Assembly: GCA_023413555.1 (NCBI GenBank) | Contig: JAEZPG010000072.1 | Coordinates: forward strand, 1-34,253 | Reading direction: 5' to 3' | Length of the DNA: 34,253 nucleotides | DNA from: Bacillota bacterium | GTDB lineage: Bacteria; Bacillota; Clostridia; Lachnospirales; Lachnospiraceae | In this document: positions 32,301-34,253 of the stretch, piece by piece | How the letters are laid out: the number at the start of each line of letters is the position of its first letter | Position numbering within the stretch: position 1 is the first letter of the stretch | Position numbers and translations under genes: made by a program | The notes under the pieces: generated by a model | Seen by the model: the letters and a program-made list of their open reading frames with translations, nothing else | Databases searched by the model: none | What the model was told of the DNA's origin: nothing

Positions 32301-34253
32301 TAGAAAGGGGAAAGACGTATATAATTCGTACAGGCTCAACAGATACGGAGGGATGGTATGGTTTCAATACGTATACTCTTTCAGTTAATCCTTCTGTTGT
32401 GACAAAAAGTATTCAGGACTGTAACATAAATATGTCTTCTAACAATGTGATTTATAATGGTAGAAAACAAGAAGTAACGATTACGATAAAGGATGGGGAA
32501 AAGACACTTCAAGAGAATGTTGATTATTTCATTGAGTATTCAGGGGCTATGGTCAATACTGGATCGTATAACATCTATATTACTGGCATTGGAAACTATT
32601 ATGGTACTAGTATAAAAAACTTCACAATTAATAAATTCTCTTTGACACAGGATATGTTACAACCGTCTCTAAGTCAGGTCATCGCTAATGGAGAGGTACA
32701 AAAGCCGGAAGTGGTAGTAAAGAATGGGGAGGATACGTTAAAACAAGGATCCGACTATAACATCTATCATAAAGGCGATTTTATTGCAATTGATGAGTAC
32801 TTAATTACAATCACTGGAACGGGTAATTATAGTGGTAGTATCACGAAGACCTTTGCAATTAAAGATAAACTGGATCTTACAAAATGTACGGTGAAACTAT
32901 TAAATGATACGGTTGTTTATAATGGCAAAATGCAAAACCCAGATGTAATAGTGCTGAATGGAGCCACACCACTATCTGAGAATGCGGATTATGAGATTCA
33001 ATATAGTGTGGGAGATTTCAAGTCTATTGGCACACATACGCTAACGATTATTGGGAAAGGTGATTATTCTGGTAGTGTAGAGGAGACATTTGTAATTACT
33101 CCTATTGATATTACACCATATTCAGTGGCATTATCGGCTTCTGAAGTTATCTATAATGGTAACGAACAAAAACCGATTGTAACCATAAAAGCAAACATAG
33201 ATGATACAAGTGCATTAATAGAGGGAACGGATTATAGGATTCAATATAATGAGGGAGATTTCAAGTCGGCCGGCGAAAATAAGCTAACGATTATTGGACA
33301 AGGCAATTATACTGGTAGTGTAGAGAAGACATTTGTGATTAAACCAAGGGATATTAATAGTTGCGCTGTTACATTATCTTCTTCTAGCAGAGACTACGAT
33401 GAGTTAGTGGCAATACCAACAGTAACTGTAAATGTAAGCAAAGAAAATGCCACTCCACTCACTTTGAATACGGATTATTCTCTTTCCTCCAGTGGCAACT
33501 TTAAGACCCCAGGAAAGCATACTATTACAGTAACTGGACGAGGTAACTACAGAGGTAAAAAGATTTTATCCTATACCATCAATAAAGCTTCTAAGACATT
33601 AGCCTTTACGAAAAAGACACATAGTGTGAACTATGGAGATCAACCATTTACTATCTCATTATCCGCTTCTTCTGTAAAAATAGTTACCTATGCTTCCTCT
33701 AATACGAAAGTAGCAACAGTAGATAGTAAGGGTAAAGTAACGATAGTTGGAGCAGGAAAGGCAACAATTACAGCACTTTATAAGGGGGATAGCTGTTATA
33801 ATGCTGCCAAAGCTTCCTATTTATTAACGGTTTCTAAAATCAACAATAGCATTACCGCCAGTAACGTAGTAAAGACAAGCTCTAGTAATACACAAACTTT
33901 CACTATAAAGCCTTACAACAAAGGAAAAGCTACATTAAGCTATTCCTCCAATAGTAAGTATGTCAGCGTAAAATCAGGAAAGGTGACTATCGCTAAGAAC
34001 TTTGTTGGAACAGCTACGATTACAATTAAGGCTGCATCCAATACAAACTTCAATGCTGCAACTAAAACGATTACCATTACGGTGAATCTGGCAGGAACTA
34101 AGGTAGCATCCTTGAAATCACAGGGAAAGAATAAGTTCCTACTAAAATGGAGTAAAAACAAAACGGCATCTGGTTATGAGGTGCAGTATGCAACCAACAA
34201 GAAGTTTAGTAGGGCTACCACCAAGAAAGTAAGTAAATCATCTACTACAAGCT
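29312..34253 (+). CDS. Large secreted surface protein with Ig-like repeats (3' end beyond window)
   Basis: Open for 1,647 codons to the window edge, starting at ATG 29312 behind AGGAGG. The N-terminus 'MKKNRFYLKLIPIAFFVLLL' is a Sec signal; the Cys after it lacks a proper lipobox. Residues about 30-930 are beta-rich, with Big-like blocks such as 'VTSSDPSIVEVMDYS'. Residues about 933-1029 resemble a PPC domain. Five tandem 79-residue repeats follow (1031-1425, bases 32402-33586). Each has 'YNG', a 'DYxIxY' strand and a 'GNYxGS' turn. Then come two Ig-like domains, the first with 'YASSNTKVATVDSKGKVTIV', and a fibronectin-III-like segment ('FLLKWSKNKTASGYEVQYAT'). Probably a cell-wall adhesin or scaffold; any enzymatic domain or anchor would lie past the edge. 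Confidence 0.88.
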   Translation, partial: MKKNRFYLKLIPIAFFVLLLCSTTIHSDVKSGVKDKTNSVIRQMDGVQAEVKSSPLVSSVDNQQVQREHEKTKYIVHSKSENQKQVSVNQNPINSTPNGSSNWYGYKVTDISAYVEPECYLTYTITEANQGYYVSDTLLSNIKYEKKYIENGEIKTINLTENVRFVWESSTGKDSELVEMKKENGSYTLLANKEGTASGYIKLYEGTSEEPILTSKLFTFTIKPLIKDDTKNYGITYVNQTRKIYLGDIQVREQSASPWVTNVTSSDPNILSVVKNTALSGSSFTVRGLMEGNVELTIDYAVKDGDKVINVSKSVIMYCKPERYYASVSNLGAKLYQLMPTQTSEVKIILNRVYYDEYNQETEQRNIDLKGFTIEVENYENSTSLVDARIDGDKVLITAKAPGDGMIFADIKKDGVSVCRVNISFYILAERYLLEYNGPTTLFRKQIVEAPALNHYIYADGILEKQEVEDAVVTCNVDNIFTYKNKTLTAADTSYDYEYISFTCTYNNLIYYLYSDFWVMEPNMNASRALYPGETTSIDLSGFSLSDDYSITWSLKNKSSSVTQELANLQSDGGLTALLSCLNPGEVDVTATIKRGEETISSVTKTFIINSQYQGMLSTAQSNLTVNQRANIIGNDYRINNTYYNTSIDTVTSSDPSIVEVMDYSRTQNTNNSLYTFKIKGKSVGSANITVTFTYIDKDGTPVQKQETVSVTVNDGKYTCSWNIMNNSGIPGESIPLTIYCQKSGYNMNGEYVTTAVTPSEVRYELSASASNMATVENGMLTFKTDAVPGSSFSINPTVIINGKDYSVGSKTFYVVSSYYKIKGVTDEVTIKEGDTKTLTPELYQYDKDNLVGKKVESITFGWSSSLSINYTPNLSNEYISATGMSITGSKAGETTANLVTFYKDESGATKYVVKSIHVVIIPKDIPNLDIAQRGTVLRPDSYFKITPTTTGAYNIACSNEYDYPVIQIMDHELNTIGRYTRSHSLYPGSFTVPVTLERGKTYIIRTGSTDTEGWYGFNTYTLSVNPSVVTKSIQDCNINMSSNNVIYNGRKQEVTITIKDGEKTLQENVDYFIEYSGAMVNTGSYNIYITGIGNYYGTSIKNFTINKFSLTQDMLQPSLSQVIANGEVQKPEVVVKNGEDTLKQGSDYNIYHKGDFIAIDEYLITITGTGNYSGSITKTFAIKDKLDLTKCTVKLLNDTVVYNGKMQNPDVIVLNGATPLSENADYEIQYSVGDFKSIGTHTLTIIGKGDYSGSVEETFVITPIDITPYSVALSASEVIYNGNEQKPIVTIKANIDDTSALIEGTDYRIQYNEGDFKSAGENKLTIIGQGNYTGSVEKTFVIKPRDINSCAVTLSSSSRDYDELVAIPTVTVNVSKENATPLTLNTDYSLSSSGNFKTPGKHTITVTGRGNYRGKKILSYTINKASKTLAFTKKTHSVNYGDQPFTISLSASSVKIVTYASSNTKVATVDSKGKVTIVGAGKATITALYKGDSCYNAAKASYLLTVSKINNSITASNVVKTSSSNTQTFTIKPYNKGKATLSYSSNSKYVSVKSGKVTIAKNFVGTATITIKAASNTNFNAATKTITITVNLAGTKVASLKSQGKNKFLLKWSKNKTASGYEVQYATNKKFSRATTKKVSKSSTTS
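32402..33586 (+). repeat. Five tandem 79-codon Ig-like repeats within the surface protein gene
   Basis: Units begin near 32402, 32636, 32869, 33106 and 33349. Shared positions are YNG...Q near residue 17, a DY strand near 39, and TI-x-G-x-GNY-x-G-S before the closing F-x-I. Units 3 and 4 are the most alike, sharing 'GDFKS' and 'LTIIG' at equal positions, so they may be the most recent duplication. Confidence 0.85.

Overview
The window is AT-rich, mostly plus-strand DNA from a low-GC Gram-positive anaerobe. The FMN riboswitch, sigma-A consensus promoters (TTGACA / TATAAT), AGGAGG-type ribosome binding sites, DUF134-Mrp pair, butanol-dehydrogenase-like enzyme, bacteriohemerythrin and large Ig-repeat surface protein all fit Clostridia, most likely Lachnospiraceae. 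The species is not identified.

Layout. 1-2300: end of a TetR regulator, its terminator and a palindromic operator, then a three-gene operon (PLDNc membrane peptide, ABC ATPase, ABC-2 permease) with the order of Bacillus yxlEFG. 2300-5300: a minus-strand DinB-like gene divergent from a LysR regulator, then an iron-type alcohol dehydrogenase. 5350-6120: an SGNH hydrolase with its own promoter. 6400-6876: a decayed AraC-type regulator. 6900-8500: RarA and an unrecognised small ORF. 8517-12868: riboflavin operon with a consensus promoter, FMN riboswitch and terminator, followed by ribD, ribE, ribBA, ribH and a HAD phosphatase that could supply the pathway's dephosphorylation step. 13000-14264: bacteriohemerythrin and a flavin reductase-like protein. 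14300-20051: YczE-like membrane protein, two-component system, then an ABC ATPase and FtsX-type permease, with direct repeats upstream of the ABC genes that suit the response regulator. 20097-22668: an Fpg/Nei-like protein lacking the catalytic proline, an intracellular-looking GH5 glycosidase and a rhodanese lipoprotein. 22861-24869: a TetR-MFS efflux operon under a 33-bp palindrome. 25206-26934: a HAD-like gene interrupted by an in-frame stop, then a DUF134 regulator and Mrp/NBP35 ATPase behind a promoter flanked by repeated palindromes. 27118-29117: a chemoreceptor and an IS30-family transposase remnant. 29312-end: a surface protein of more than 1,600 codons with five tandem Ig-like repeats, cut by the window edge.

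The themes are local regulator-transporter modules (TetR-ABC, TCS-ABC, TetR-MFS), flavin synthesis with flavin-using neighbours, and an edge carrying mobile-element debris beside a large adhesin-like gene. I found no CRISPR array, tRNA, rRNA or prophage. I did not find a clearly new multi-gene system. The best leads are the phosphatase in the rib operon, the Fpg-like protein without its nucleophile, the HAD-like gene with an internal stop, and the palindrome pair at the DUF134-mrp promoter.
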